A stretch of 64,000 nt of DNA from Lactarius indigo. Taxonomy: Eukaryota; Basidiomycota; Agaricomycetes; Russulales; Russulaceae. The position numbers were made by a program, and so were the translations under genes. Shown one piece after another: positions 8,001-16,666 of the stretch; position 1 is the stretch's first letter; every line of letters starts with the position of its first letter. A model generated the notes under the pieces. That model searched no databases, had not been told where the DNA came from, and was given only the letters and a program-made list of their open reading frames with translations. The stretch covers positions 551,749 through 615,748 of the forward strand of contig JAFKAC010000035.1 in NCBI GenBank assembly GCA_025766275.1, written 5' to 3'.

Positions 8001-9732
8001 ATTGAAAGAAGCTAGAGACAACGCCCAAAGCCTCATAAAGAAGGCGCAAGAATCATGGGCGCGCAACAAAGATACGCCTAAGTTCCGCGTCAACGACCTA
8101 GTGTGGCTAGAGGGCAAGCATCTTCGAACCAACCAACCTACGACAAAATTAGCGGCGCGACGCCACGGACCCTTCCGAGTGATACAGGTGATGTCCCCTT
8201 ACAATTATCGATTAGAACTTCCCACGCAGTGGAGCATCCACCCAGTGTTTCACATCGATCTTCTCACCCCGTACAAGCAAACTCCCTTACACGGGGAGAA
8301 CTTCACACGACCACCACCCGAACTAATCGAGGGGGAGGAAGAATATGAGGTCGAGGCCATTCTAGACACTCGGCATTTCGGCAGGGGAAGACGCCTCCAA
8401 TACCTCATCAAATGGAAGGGGTATCCAGACTCGGAGAACCAGTGGGTCAACAAGGATGACGTCTTCGCACCAGAGGCGCTCCGCCTATATCAAGAAACAC
8501 AGGCCCACGGCAGAAGAGATAAAGTGGGGGTTGTTCGAACCGAGGACAGTCGTCCCCTTCTCCTTCGCTCAACTACTACTCTCATGCCCACTTCTCCACT
8601 GCGACATGTCACGCAAGCACAGCTCCTCGACTCCCTCGCGGACGATGCCCGTGCCCTCTTGGCCGACGACGACGACACCGAAGTCCCCAACACTCAGCTC
8701 ACGCCATGGACGCCTCTTACACCAGCAGAGGGGCCTATCACCGCACAAGAATGGATCAACGTCGTCACCAGATTTCCAAACCCAGCAACTACCCCCGACG
8801 ACGAACAAGCCGTCGTCCACGTCTTCCGAAACGATCGCGGCGAGCGCGAACCCATCGCCGCTATCCCCCCAAGCGACGACCTCATCGGCGTTCGCGGAGT
8901 TTTCCCGAGCAACGACCAGCGTTCAAGCGCTGATGGAGTACGAGTTGGAGGGCTGGAAGAGAGTCGCAGCGGCGTGGCAGAAGGAGCAGTTGGACTCAGC
9001 AGCGGCCCGACTGAGGGAGATGCGCGAGCGACGGCAGCGATGGCGGCAGCTGAGGCTGGCCATGACGACGAAGATTATTACCCGGCGAGACACACCTTCC
9101 TTCGAACGAAACGCGACCCTGATAATCCCCTCATCACACCCTGGCTCGTCTACTCCGACGGGTCCCCCATGTATCGAGGACGTGTGCGTGTGCCTGGTGC
9201 CGCCGATCACCGTCCGTTCACCGCCGCCGAGGACCCCGCGCATGTCATTGCGCCTGAAGGGTTCCGGGCGAACCGACGACCCCATTACATTCGATACCCC
9301 ATCACCGGGCCCGATGGAGTAGAGAGGGACGCGTCGCACGTCCAAATCATCGGGGGGGCGGACCCCCTCATACTAGGAGTTATACCGGGCTCACCGCACG
9401 TCTACGGTAAGCCCTTCTACGCCGAGCCCCACGTATCCGCCGTGCTTCGCCCCACGTACCCGCACGAAGACTTGGTTGTCTTCGAAGCGGACAAGATCAC
9501 CGACCGCGCGCTCAATCATATTAACGATGAGTCGCTCACCGCGGAAGTCACGCGCTTCCGCGCAGCCAGCTACGAGCTGGATCGACTTCGAGCAAGGGTG
9601 AGTCAACTCCGCGCTATGATCGAATGCGCGCAGGACGATCGACGAGACGCTATCTATCGTCTGGAACGTGCCACCGCGTTGGAGCGCATTGCCGACGAAC
9701 AACGTGATTGGCCGGCTCGCGACTTTCGGTGA
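4933..9732 (+). CDS. pol: Element A Pol polyprotein: PR-RT-RNaseH-IN-chromodomain-extension
   Basis: Enzymatic polyprotein for reverse transcription and integration, probably made as a Gag-Pol fusion by the -1 shift at 5005-5011; 4933 is only where the open frame is counted from. Order: aspartic protease (DSGATDNF, residues 73-80), reverse transcriptase (YMDD 424-427), RNase H (EVDASG and YSDHLN), integrase with an HHCC finger (HGHPG..CAECQ) and a D-D-E core (AVDFI near 850, ISDRDPRF, DGQSERTNQ), a GPY/F-like region, and a chromodomain (about 1136-1190, YLIKWKGYPDSENQW). Then come about 410 further residues: a low-complexity linker, a globular block (about 1381-1530, YGKPFYAEPH) and a predicted coiled coil (about 1543-1596). 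I do not recognise this tail. No stop interrupts the frame. Confidence 0.93.
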   Translation: MAHAGSQQHGRGKRPHTSRFVGKGGFSGRLNPSVWVRALQCNSVIVTTRYRSMRIPVTVRTNYQTTETNALVDSGATDNFIRPSLAKRAGIKTQPLDTPRKIWNIDNTENKAGLITHYVNLEVKTRGQIKQMTFLVTDLGSEDMVLGYPWLSAFKPTISWATATMHPNMQPVVLATTEALLSTTTIRALIVAEKDDIVRELEEETFARATTSTELAIQAKQQQTAAVLPQEYAMFSKLFNEQASHRFPPARPWDHAIDFKTSAPAAIDCKIYPMTQKEEGELKEFLEEKLKQGYLRPSISPYASSFFFIKKKDGKLRPVQDYRVINSHTIRNQYPLPLIQDLILDLSNAHIYTKLDIRWGYNNIRIRDGDQEKAAFKTKFGLFEPTVMFFGLTNSPATFQAMMNHIYRDTIAKHERLGTTIRVYMDDIGIATHFDHDLAAHVNAVRDVLRVAEEHDLYFKLEKCLFHQPRMDYLGVILERGVTRMDPVKVQGIKDWPTPTKVKDVRSFLGFCNFYRLFIRGFATHAKPLTKLTRKDEEWRWTEEENKSFNTLKRLVTEEPVLAHPVLQDPFELEVDASGYAVGAVLLQKKSDGKRHPIGYYSATLSEAERNYDIYDLELLAIVKALRNWRPLLAGAPHKIKIYSDHLNLQYWKSPQKISRRVAREVLELSEYDFEIHHIKGKNNGRADALSRRPDYDQGVEDNSEVVVLPPEVFVRTLNTARTFVANPNLLQPRHQQDEKVIKMWVDPHHLKKIQGEWYKDGRFVITGPASTQRVLIHDHHDLPIHGHPGIARTQRILERHYWWPRLRRDVYEYVQGCAECQRNKVNTRPIRAALHPITPMLEAMPFHTVAVDFITKLPASKGFDSILTVTDHDCSKASVFIPCREEITAEETATLYVTHVFKRFGLPRKIISDRDPRFTSKFTREVCRILGIQQNISTAYHPRTDGQSERTNQWLEQYLRFWVNERQDDWAAYLPIAEFAHNNWPHEHTKESPFKLLMGYDPQADWTDKPSPIPLAIARLTQLKEARDNAQSLIKKAQESWARNKDTPKFRVNDLVWLEGKHLRTNQPTTKLAARRHGPFRVIQVMSPYNYRLELPTQWSIHPVFHIDLLTPYKQTPLHGENFTRPPPELIEGEEEYEVEAILDTRHFGRGRRLQYLIKWKGYPDSENQWVNKDDVFAPEALRLYQETQAHGRRDKVGVVRTEDSRPLLLRSTTTLMPTSPLRHVTQAQLLDSLADDARALLADDDDTEVPNTQLTPWTPLTPAEGPITAQEWINVVTRFPNPATTPDDEQAVVHVFRNDRGEREPIAAIPPSDDLIGVRGVFPSNDQRSSADGVRVGGLEESRSGVAEGAVGLSSGPTEGDARATAAMAAAEAGHDDEDYYPARHTFLRTKRDPDNPLITPWLVYSDGSPMYRGRVRVPGAADHRPFTAAEDPAHVIAPEGFRANRRPHYIRYPITGPDGVERDASHVQIIGGADPLILGVIPGSPHVYGKPFYAEPHVSAVLRPTYPHEDLVVFEADKITDRALNHINDESLTAEVTRFRAASYELDRLRARVSQLRAMIECAQDDRRDAIYRLERATALERIADEQRDWPARDFR
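5005..5011 (+). promoter_or_regulatory. Element A -1 frameshift slip site GGGTTTT
   Basis: In the gag frame the bases read GAG GGT TTT CGG, so G GGT TTT fits the X XXY YYZ rule. Pol is open in the -1 frame here, giving EGFSGRLNPS across the junction. The gag stop follows at 5021. Twelve bases downstream ACCC (5024-5027) can pair with GGGT (5036-5039), a possible short stimulatory stem. Confidence 0.7.
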
Positions 9733-9750
9733 GTCTGGGGTCTCACGCTA

Positions 9751-9763
9751 AAGAAAGGGGTGA
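9751..9763 (+). other. Element A polypurine tract
   Basis: AAGAAAGGGGTGA lies directly before the 3' LTR and is the expected primer site for plus-strand DNA synthesis. E and B have matching tracts (AAAGGGGGTGA) in the same place. Confidence 0.8.
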
Positions 9764-10290
9764 TGTTACGTTTCGACTCGAACCCTTACTGTACCGGTTG
9801 CAACTACGGCGGTAAGGTAGATTAGTTGCGGACTTACTTACGGTGATACGGTAGTGCGATAGGCGATACGACTGATAGCTGACTGAGCGGTACCTGAATG
9901 ATTCGATACTAGTACTGGTACTAGTAGTATTAGTGTTTGAGATGTTTCTGCGATACGTTGGACGCTACCTACTGTGACTCATAGCAGCGCTTGAAAGCCT
10001 GCTCGACTTGTATTTAATCTGTCTTGCGAAGACCAAGATACGCCATCTTGGTCTTCTTGAATCGTCACTTGTTTCTCTCTCTCTCTCTCTCTCCCTCTCT
10101 CTTCGCCTCACCTCAGAATAACTGTCCGACCTCGTTTGTGACTAGAACGCTCGATTCACCGGTGTACCTTCGTGTATTCACTTAGAAGAAAGCTTGGACC
10201 TCCGTGTCTTCAAGTCGATAGGATCGCTATACCGCTAAGTTGTTACCGCCATCCGTGCTCAAGTCGAGCTAACGTTGTGGCGACGTTACA
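9764..10290 (+). repeat. Element A 3' LTR
   Basis: 527 bp, near-identical to 2415-2941, followed by the CTCTT target duplication at 10291-10295. Confidence 0.97.
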
Positions 10291-10295
10291 CTCTT

Positions 10296-10659
10296 GGTCA
10301 ATACACCGGTTGACATCATCTGGGAGTTCCTGTGCTGCAACAATCAGAAACTGTGGGGGGTGTTGGTTCATCATAGTGTTGATGGCGTTGATGGTTGTTC
10401 TGGTCCTGTCTTTATATTGTTGGATTAGTTCGGGAGTGTGTATGTTAGTGGTCAGTTCCCAGCTATCATGGGCTGCAGAAAAACCTTTCCATTGCACCAG
10501 ATATTGCGGTGTCTTCTTGCGTCTAAATGTTCGATAGTTAAGAATCTGTTCAACTTCCCATTCAAGTTCTCTGTTGATGAGTTCAGGTGGGGGGTTCACT
10601 TCTTTGTTATCGTTCATTACTGTTTTGGAATATGGGCTCAGCAAACCTGTGTGAAACAC
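10296..10659 (-). pseudogene. Element F: chromodomain region of pol
   Basis: The minus strand encodes LSPYSKT, EWEVEQILNYRTF and YLVQWKGFSAAHDSWE, a chromodomain closely like that of D (YLVRWKGYSAAHDSWEPE). The frame is cut by the insertion of A at its C-terminal side. It joins the 1019-2414 fragment once A is removed. The rest of the element is broken, so this is a relic. Confidence 0.85.
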
Positions 10660-10890
10660 CTCATGGATTTTCCAATGGGCTGGTAATTGTAATCAATAAG
10701 TGACGTCCAAAAGTTTCTGTAGGACTATGAATGGCCTGTATCATTTTGGTGCCAACTTCACAGATGGATGTGTGGTTCACAAATTAGTGGTATCTAACCA
10801 GACTTTATCGCCCAATCAATAGAGTTGATAGCACAGCAATTCTGAGATCCACTTTTGCTGCACATTTTTCATCACAATCTGAGCGTTGGT

Positions 10891-11631
10891 TCATGCTTTG
10901 GTAAGGGTTGTCAAGCATTCGTCCACTGTTGGCAAGTTCATCAGAGTCTTTGGTTGATGGACCAATAGGATGAAGCCCATAATTAGTTCAAATGGCGACT
11001 TCCGTGTGGTATTGGATGGCCACGTGTTCATTGCATACTGGGCAATGGGAAGCATAGGTGCCCAGTTATCCTGTTGGTAATTAGCATACATCCGAAGATA
11101 TTGTTCTAGCTTTTGATTGGTCCTTTTGGACTGTCCATCCATACGTGGATGATACACCAAACTAATATTTTGTTGTACGCCTAGTGCCGTGCATAGGGCC
11201 TTTGCTAGAGAAGCTGTAAATTGAGGATCTTGATCTGAGATCACTTTATGTGGCAGTCCATAGTGTGGCAACACGTGACGAAGGTACATCTGTGTGACTT
11301 CTTTGGTACTGAACCTCTCTTTCCAAGGTATAAAGATGTTAGCTTTTGAACAGCCTTGGTCAGTGATTGTTAGGATGGAGTCAAACCCATGCGACTTTGG
11401 CAGTTTGGTGATGAAATTGAGTGCAATGGTCTGGAAGGGTAATGCGTTGTTCGGAAAGATAGGCGTTAATGGGACTCGTGGGTGGTTTGTGAGATTTTTG
11501 TTGGCCTGGCAGACCATGCACCCACAAATGTAGTCCATTACATCATCTTTCATTTTGGGCCACCAGTAGTGTTTTTGAATAGCCCCCAACATGTGTGTTT
11601 GTTTATGGGTGGCCAGCAGGTAGAAGGTCAT
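10891..11631 (-). pseudogene. Element F: integrase region of pol
   Basis: A 246-codon minus-strand remnant. It retains the finger second half (CMVCQANKN), the core with ALNFITKLPKS (first catalytic Asp changed to Asn compared with ALDFI in D), VISDQDPQF and DGQSKRTNQ (catalytic Glu replaced by Lys, against QLERTNQ in D). With two catalytic residues altered it could not be active. The changes fit G to A or C to T decay. It ends in a stretch matching GPY-region sequence that is no longer open (10660-10890). Confidence 0.85.
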
Positions 11632-11683
11632 GAAACAACCAAATTACCCCCCTCCTCAGGGAGGGATCATCCATGATCACCAG

Positions 11684-12223
11684 TCAGGTGTCACAAAAGT
11701 AAAGGCCGGACGGGTCGCGGGTAAGTGGCAGTTGGATGGCAGCAAAGAAAGAAGGGTGGGAGGCTTGAGCAACATGACAGCGGTCATCCAAGGAAGTGAT
11801 TTGAGTGAGGTTGATGAACAGTGTCAACAGCAGGACAGTGACTGCAGTGTTATTGTTGTTGACTGGGACGAGTGACAGGTGTCGAGAAAGCGTGTCAGCG
11901 TGCAGGCTGGGACCTGGTACATGCTGTAATTGGATGTGATAGTTGGCAAGAACGTTGACAAGGTGTGTGACGTGTTGATTGATGTGCTGTGGCGCACGAT
12001 AGTGGAGAAGATTCTGATGGTCAATGAGGACAGTAATGGGGTGTGCAGCAGCAATGAGTAGGTGTTGCCAGTGTTCGAGACCGTGGACAAGGGCAAGGAG
12101 TTCATGGTCATAAACATCATAGTTTTGCTTGGCCGGGGTCAAAGATTGCAAGAAATATCCAACAGCTTGTTGTTTCCCTTGTGGGTCTGGTTGTGTAAGA
12201 ATGGCCCCCAGTGCAAACAGCAA
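11684..12223 (-). pseudogene. Element F: RNase H region of pol
   Basis: 179 codons on the minus strand resembling D RNase H: GAILTQPDPQGK, GYFLQSLTPAKQNYDVYDHELLAL and the LIDHQNLLHYRAPQHINQ block, followed by the linker to the integrase finger. The first catalytic DTS-type motif seen in D is lost at the broken N-terminal edge. It is separated by stops from the RT fragment above it. Confidence 0.8.
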
Positions 12224-12447
12224 GGCGTCGGTCTGTAGTTGGTATGGCAGCTTTGGGTCCGGTTGTCGTAGAGCCGGTCACGAGCATGCGATGGAGAGTA
12301 GGGTATTGAGGACGCGTGTATGCTCAGATGTCCACTCAAAGGCAATGTCTTTCTTTAGGAGATCAGTAAGTGGTTAAGCAATTTTGGCATATCAAGGAAT
12401 GAAAAGGTGCTGGTACCCAAGAACACCGAGAGTACTGCGGACTTGCT

Positions 12448-13177
12448 TTATGGTATGTAATTGGTGTGGCCAATCGTGAGTCTGGAAACCTTGTTGTCGC
12501 CCATCTGAATGGTTTGATTCGAGATGGTCATCCCAAGATAGTCAATCTCAGTGCATTCAAAGGCACATTTAGATAGTTTCAAGAAATAACTCTTGTCTTT
12601 CAATACCTGAAGTACTTGTCTAACAAATCGACTGGTGGCGTGCATAGTCCAAGATTGTAGCAATTAAAATGTCGTCCATGTATATGAAGAGCTCTGTGGG
12701 GTACTTCAGTAGCAGTGTTTGAAAGACGCAATTCATGGTGTGAACGAAGGTTGCAGGTGAGTTTGTAAGCCTGAAATACATAACCATGGGCTCAAATAAC
12801 CCACGTGGCATTTTAAATGCGGCTTTCCTTTGATTGCTGCCCTTGATGCAGATATTGTTATATCCCCATCATATGTCGAATTTCATGAATAGTGTTTTGT
12901 TGGCCAATTGATCGAGCAGATTGGAAATTAGTGGAATCAGGTAGGTGTCTTTGAGAGTTATCTGATTGAGCAGTTTGTAATCTTGGACTGGGCACAGTTT
13001 ACTGTCCTTCTTTTTTAAGAAGAAGAATGATGACACATATGGTGATTTGGACTCACATATATACCCCTTCTGTAAATGTTCTTGCAAAAATTCATCAAGA
13101 TGCGTCAACTCTTTGGCATTCAATGGGTATATTTTGCATTTCAGAGTAGGTGGTGTGTTTAGCAGTAGCGTGATCAT
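12448..13177 (-). pseudogene. Element F: reverse transcriptase region of pol
   Basis: Several minus-strand pieces in different frames together cover an RT: KCKIYPLNAKELTHLDEFLQ and YVSSFFFLKKKDSKLCPVQDY (12869-13177), GLFEPMVMYFRLTNSPATF with YMDDILIAT (12620-12811), then SYFLKLSKCAFECTEIDYLGM (12448-12663). The YMDD active site survives, but frameshifts and stops between the pieces rule out a working enzyme. D is the closest relative in this window. Confidence 0.85.
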
Positions 13178-13294
13178 GTGGTCGTCTTCTCATTCTGGTG
13201 GGAAGTGTATCACGGCCTCTTCTGAGAATATGGTCGCCCATGGTTCATATTGGGTGGGTAGTTCCTCTTATTTTGGTGGTGCTCGTTCCACCAT

Positions 13295-13870
13295 TCATTG
13301 TGTGATGGTCGCGATAGTTGCTGTCCTGTTGATCGCAATCTGACGAGGTTCTCCTTCAAGACAGTTTTCCAGCCAGTTGATTTGTGGGTCCGTTTGTTGG
13401 AACCATGGGTGTCCAAGGATCATTCTAGGGTGTCTGAGGTGAGTGACATATAGCAATGTCTCATACCAATGCTGTCCCCAGTTGACCGTTGCTTTACAGG
13501 CAATTGTTATACTTCCATTCTCATTGAGGGTACCATTGACGTTATACACAAGTCGTCCCTTCACAGGGTAAGTTCAAAGGGCTAATTTGGTGGTACATTT
13601 GGCATTGATAAAATTGTCCGAGGAGCTGGAGTCAATTAAGGCTGATATGACTTCTGTTGTTCCTTCTAGTGGGAGTTCGAGAGTGAGTGTATCACTAGAA
13701 GTGCTATGGATAGCATTAATTGTAAGCTCTTCATCTTCATCTTCCTCGTCGAGACTAGCATCTAACAACAGTTGCGACATTACGCCCTTTCGTTCTGTTG
13801 CTGTGAGTCCCAAGATGCCAGATATTAATGTTAGTCCTGGTTTTGTTTCTTTGGTTGTCTTTGATGACAT
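13295..13870 (-). pseudogene. Element F: protease region
   Basis: Two minus-strand frames make up an aspartic protease remnant. One has ALIDSSSSDNFINAK, where the usual DSGA has become DSSS. The other has GRLVYNVNGTLNENG and RMILGHPWFQQTDPQINW, matching the flap and ILG motifs of family-C and family-A proteases. The junction between them (13565-13573) is a stop or frameshift. Confidence 0.8.
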
Positions 13871-14796
13871 TATGGGAGTACTGATCGTTTTGTTGATTCA
13901 TGCAGGTGTTCATTTGTTTGGGCAATCTCGGGATAAGTGTCCCGATTTCTTGCATTGGAAGCACAACCCTTCCCAGTGGCATCAGTCCATTTCCACGAGT
14001 TCTTGGGGAGTATGCACGTGGGGCATGTATGTTTGAGTGGCATCTACTTCCATTGGCATGACTTGGTCATTCCACGCCGTTGGCTTTGGTGGGTGTGTTT
14101 GAGGTATGGGTAATGGTGTTGTTTTTCTGATCTGTGCGATGCAGTTGGTGATGGTTCAGTATCGTTGTACTTCTTCTCTCGTGGCTGACTTCCAATCGTC
14201 CATAGTGACAGGTATTTTATTTTGCTTGAAGCAAGAGACTAGGAGTTCACATTGTAGTCCATGTCAGAACAAGTCTACAGTTCCCTTAGCAGTCATATCC
14301 CATTCAGCGGCCTCTGCTAGTTGTTCAAAGGTTGCGATATAATTCATTGATATTGTCCCCTTTCATGGTGAGTGCCGTCAGCTTTGTGTAAGCATTCTGT
14401 TGGCTTAACGTGTCTGTCCAGGTGTTCTGGAAATTGGTCATAAAGTCATTCCACAAGGATTTGCTAGTTTTGGGTACAGGGTTGACTGCATCATTGATTT
14501 TTGCTTCCAGTTTTTTGTCTTGACTCTGGTTCCAGCTTTCAATGGCTGGTCCTCAAATCAATGTGAGTGCTAATGCTACCCATTGGTATGGGCTGACCAT
14601 CCTCTCATTAGTCCTATTGACACGCCTGAACTGATTGAATTCATGTAGGAATTGTTGACTTTGCACTTGGTTTCCATCGAAGAATGAAGGGGCTGTGCCC
14701 TGTAGTGGGCCTGTGACTGTTGATGTCCCTGAGGAACTACTTCCACTAGCCATTGGTGTGCTCGGTAATGTGATTGTTGGAGTGACAAAGGGTACA
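13871..14796 (-). pseudogene. Element F: gag remnant with zinc knuckle
   Basis: The minus strand has a knuckle CFQCKKSGHLSRDC at 13922-13963 and, further upstream in sense, a capsid start with PSFFDGN, QQFLHEFNQFRRVNR and WVALALTLI (14553-14797). The capsid body between them is frameshifted. The element ends abruptly at 14796, where a family-C LTR begins, so its 5' LTR is missing. Confidence 0.75.
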
Positions 14797-15374
14797 TGTT
14801 ACGCCCTAGCAGGGGCGTGGGTTCTAGAGGTTCTGAATCACACGAGTATCAAGCGAAGACCTCTGTTGTCTTATTGCTATGAAATACAAGTGATAAAGTG
14901 TGGCACAAGGTGCAGCACTACTCTGTAATATAGGACTCCTCGTCCAAAGTGTCTAACACTTCTCTACACTTGATCTTGCTAGTGCACAGAGTATAACAGG
15001 TGTAACGCGTTGATATAGTTCAACTGCAAAGACTTCGAAGTGTCCTGATTAGGGACTGAGGTAGGGGATGCACAAGAAGAGAGGAATGAGGCGAGGTCAC
15101 ACCAAAGTACGAAGGCAAAGTTGCTAGATTGCAAACGAAGCCAAGTCTGGCTTCCTACGGTCTATGGTACAGGTTTATATAGGACAGGGTTCCAAACAAC
15201 ATGAACACAAGTCCACACAATATCAAAGAGACTAAATGGAGTAAGCAGGTGTGCGGATAAAAGAAACAGCGCCACTAGTGACAGTAGCTCCTTTGGTAAC
15301 AAGGTATAGTACAGAAGGGGAAAGGCAGGGTGGAAACATACTGTGAATTAGGTCCGAAGCGTCAGATCATAACA
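14797..15374 (-). repeat. Element C2: 3' LTR (family C)
   Basis: 578 bp, the same length as the LTRs of element C, read on the minus strand. The plus strand starts TGTTACGCCCTAGCAGGGGC and ends GATCATAACA. The neighbouring bases TGAGCCCCTCTCTAAG are the reverse of the sequence before the 3' LTR of C, so this is the 3' LTR of a truncated element. Confidence 0.92.
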
Positions 15375-16244
15375 TGAGCCCCTCTCTAAGTCAACTCTCC
15401 CTAGAGTGCTTCGAAGTCCATCAGGTCATAGACATCGTTGTCTACATCGTTGGAGGGGGTGTTTTCGCGAGGGAGGGGGCAGTGATGTTGGCGAAGGAAG
15501 TTGAAGGGACCATAGGCCCCACACTTGCAACAGTTTTCATACTTGGGGCACTTGATTTCTTCGTGGCTGTTGCTGGTAAAACACTTGCCACACCACTGAG
15601 TGCGTTCTTCTGGGGCTGGCCAGAGGCACTGATAGGGGAAGTGGTCAGTGCTAGAACACCTCCAGCAAAACTTCTGTTTTTGAGGGCAGGCGAAGGAGAG
15701 GTGGTCTTCAGACTGACACCTGTAGCAAAGTCAGATGGTGCCAGTCTCCTTCTTGTTGGCTCTGCACTTGTGTCTCTTCTTCCTTTCTGCAGAGGGGGTA
15801 GGTCCTTCTGGTTCGTCGTGGAGTCTTGGCATGGAGTGGTAGCGAGGTGGAGCAGGGGCAGGAATGTGGTGGACTTCAAAGGGGTGGGTTTTTTCTTCTG
15901 AAGGAGGTGGGTGTAGTGTGAGCCATCGGTCTGCAATCCGGACATAGGCCTTGTGTTCTTGCAGCCTCCTTCGGGTGCTGGTTAGTTGCATGTCCATGTT
16001 GAGGAGGTGCCTTTTGAGGGGCTCCATCGTCTTGTACAGGCCTTCAATCTCCTTTCAGAGGGCCTTCTGGTTTCGCAAGAGTCAGCGAGTCCTGGAGACT
16101 TCTGCTGTGAGGTGGTCATCTTTTAGGTCCTCCAGGACTTCATCGACTTGTCTGGCTGTGGGGGAAGCTTCGTCAAAGTTCTGCATGTGAGCTGGGGTGA
16201 TGGGGGGAGCTGGATTGTGGGGGTTGTCGTCTCTGGGAAGGAGG
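15375..16244 (-). pseudogene. Element C2: truncated C-terminal end of pol
   Basis: The minus strand matches the last about 280 residues of element C pol, including LPRDDNPHNPAPPITPA, ASPTARQVDEVLEDLKDD, the coiled-coil segment and the CCHC knuckles. Three in-frame TGA codons (16082, 16055 and 15731 on the plus scale) replace CGA codons of the intact C copy. The match stops at 16244, exactly where a 47-bp tandem array begins, so the 5' six-sevenths of the element is gone. Confidence 0.9.
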
Positions 16245-16479
16245 GTTATGAGCCACTTTGCAGTACCCCTAGGGGTGGACGTAGGGGTGGTGTTATGAGC
16301 CACTTTGCAGTACCCCTAGGGGTGGACGTAGGGGTGGTGTTATGAGCCACTTTGCAGTACCCCTAGGGGTGGACGTAGGGGTGGTGTTATGAGCCACTTT
16401 GCAGTACCCCTAGGGGTGGACGTAGGGGTGGTGTTATGAGCCACTTTGCAGTACCCCTAGGGGTGGACGTAGGGGTGGT
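16245..16479. repeat. Five tandem 47-bp repeats
   Basis: Five consecutive, apparently identical copies start at 16245, 16292, 16339, 16386 and 16433. Each contains the perfect 10-base palindrome CCCCTAGGGG. The array joins directly onto the broken end of C2. No sequence outside the array in this window carries the unit. The next 187 bases (16480-16666) show no gene. Confidence 0.95.
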
Positions 16480-16666
16480 GTTCATTGTAGGCGGGGTTTA
16501 GGCTTTGCCTAGGTATGGGCCTCAGGTGGACTTAAGGCAGTCACCTAGAGCTCATGCAATTCTTATAGGTTTCTGTACATGTGTACATCAAATACTCCAT
16601 ATGCATGCCAAAATGTATTAGGTGCACACATGTCCAAAGACTCAATTAACTCGACCTAAACTCAAG

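Larger units (their letters stand above)
2415..10290 (+). mobile_element. Element A: complete Ty3/gypsy chromovirus
   Basis: A full-length LTR retrotransposon of 7,876 bp with two 527-bp LTRs (TGTTACG..CGTTACA) and a perfect 5-bp target duplication CTCTT at 2410-2414 and 10291-10295. I see only two differences between the LTRs (2784 T versus C, 2933 A versus G), so the insertion is recent. Gag and Pol are uninterrupted, making it the best candidate in the window for an autonomous element. It is inserted in the decayed element F, in the opposite orientation. E (47893-56013) is a decayed relative of the same family. Confidence 0.97.
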
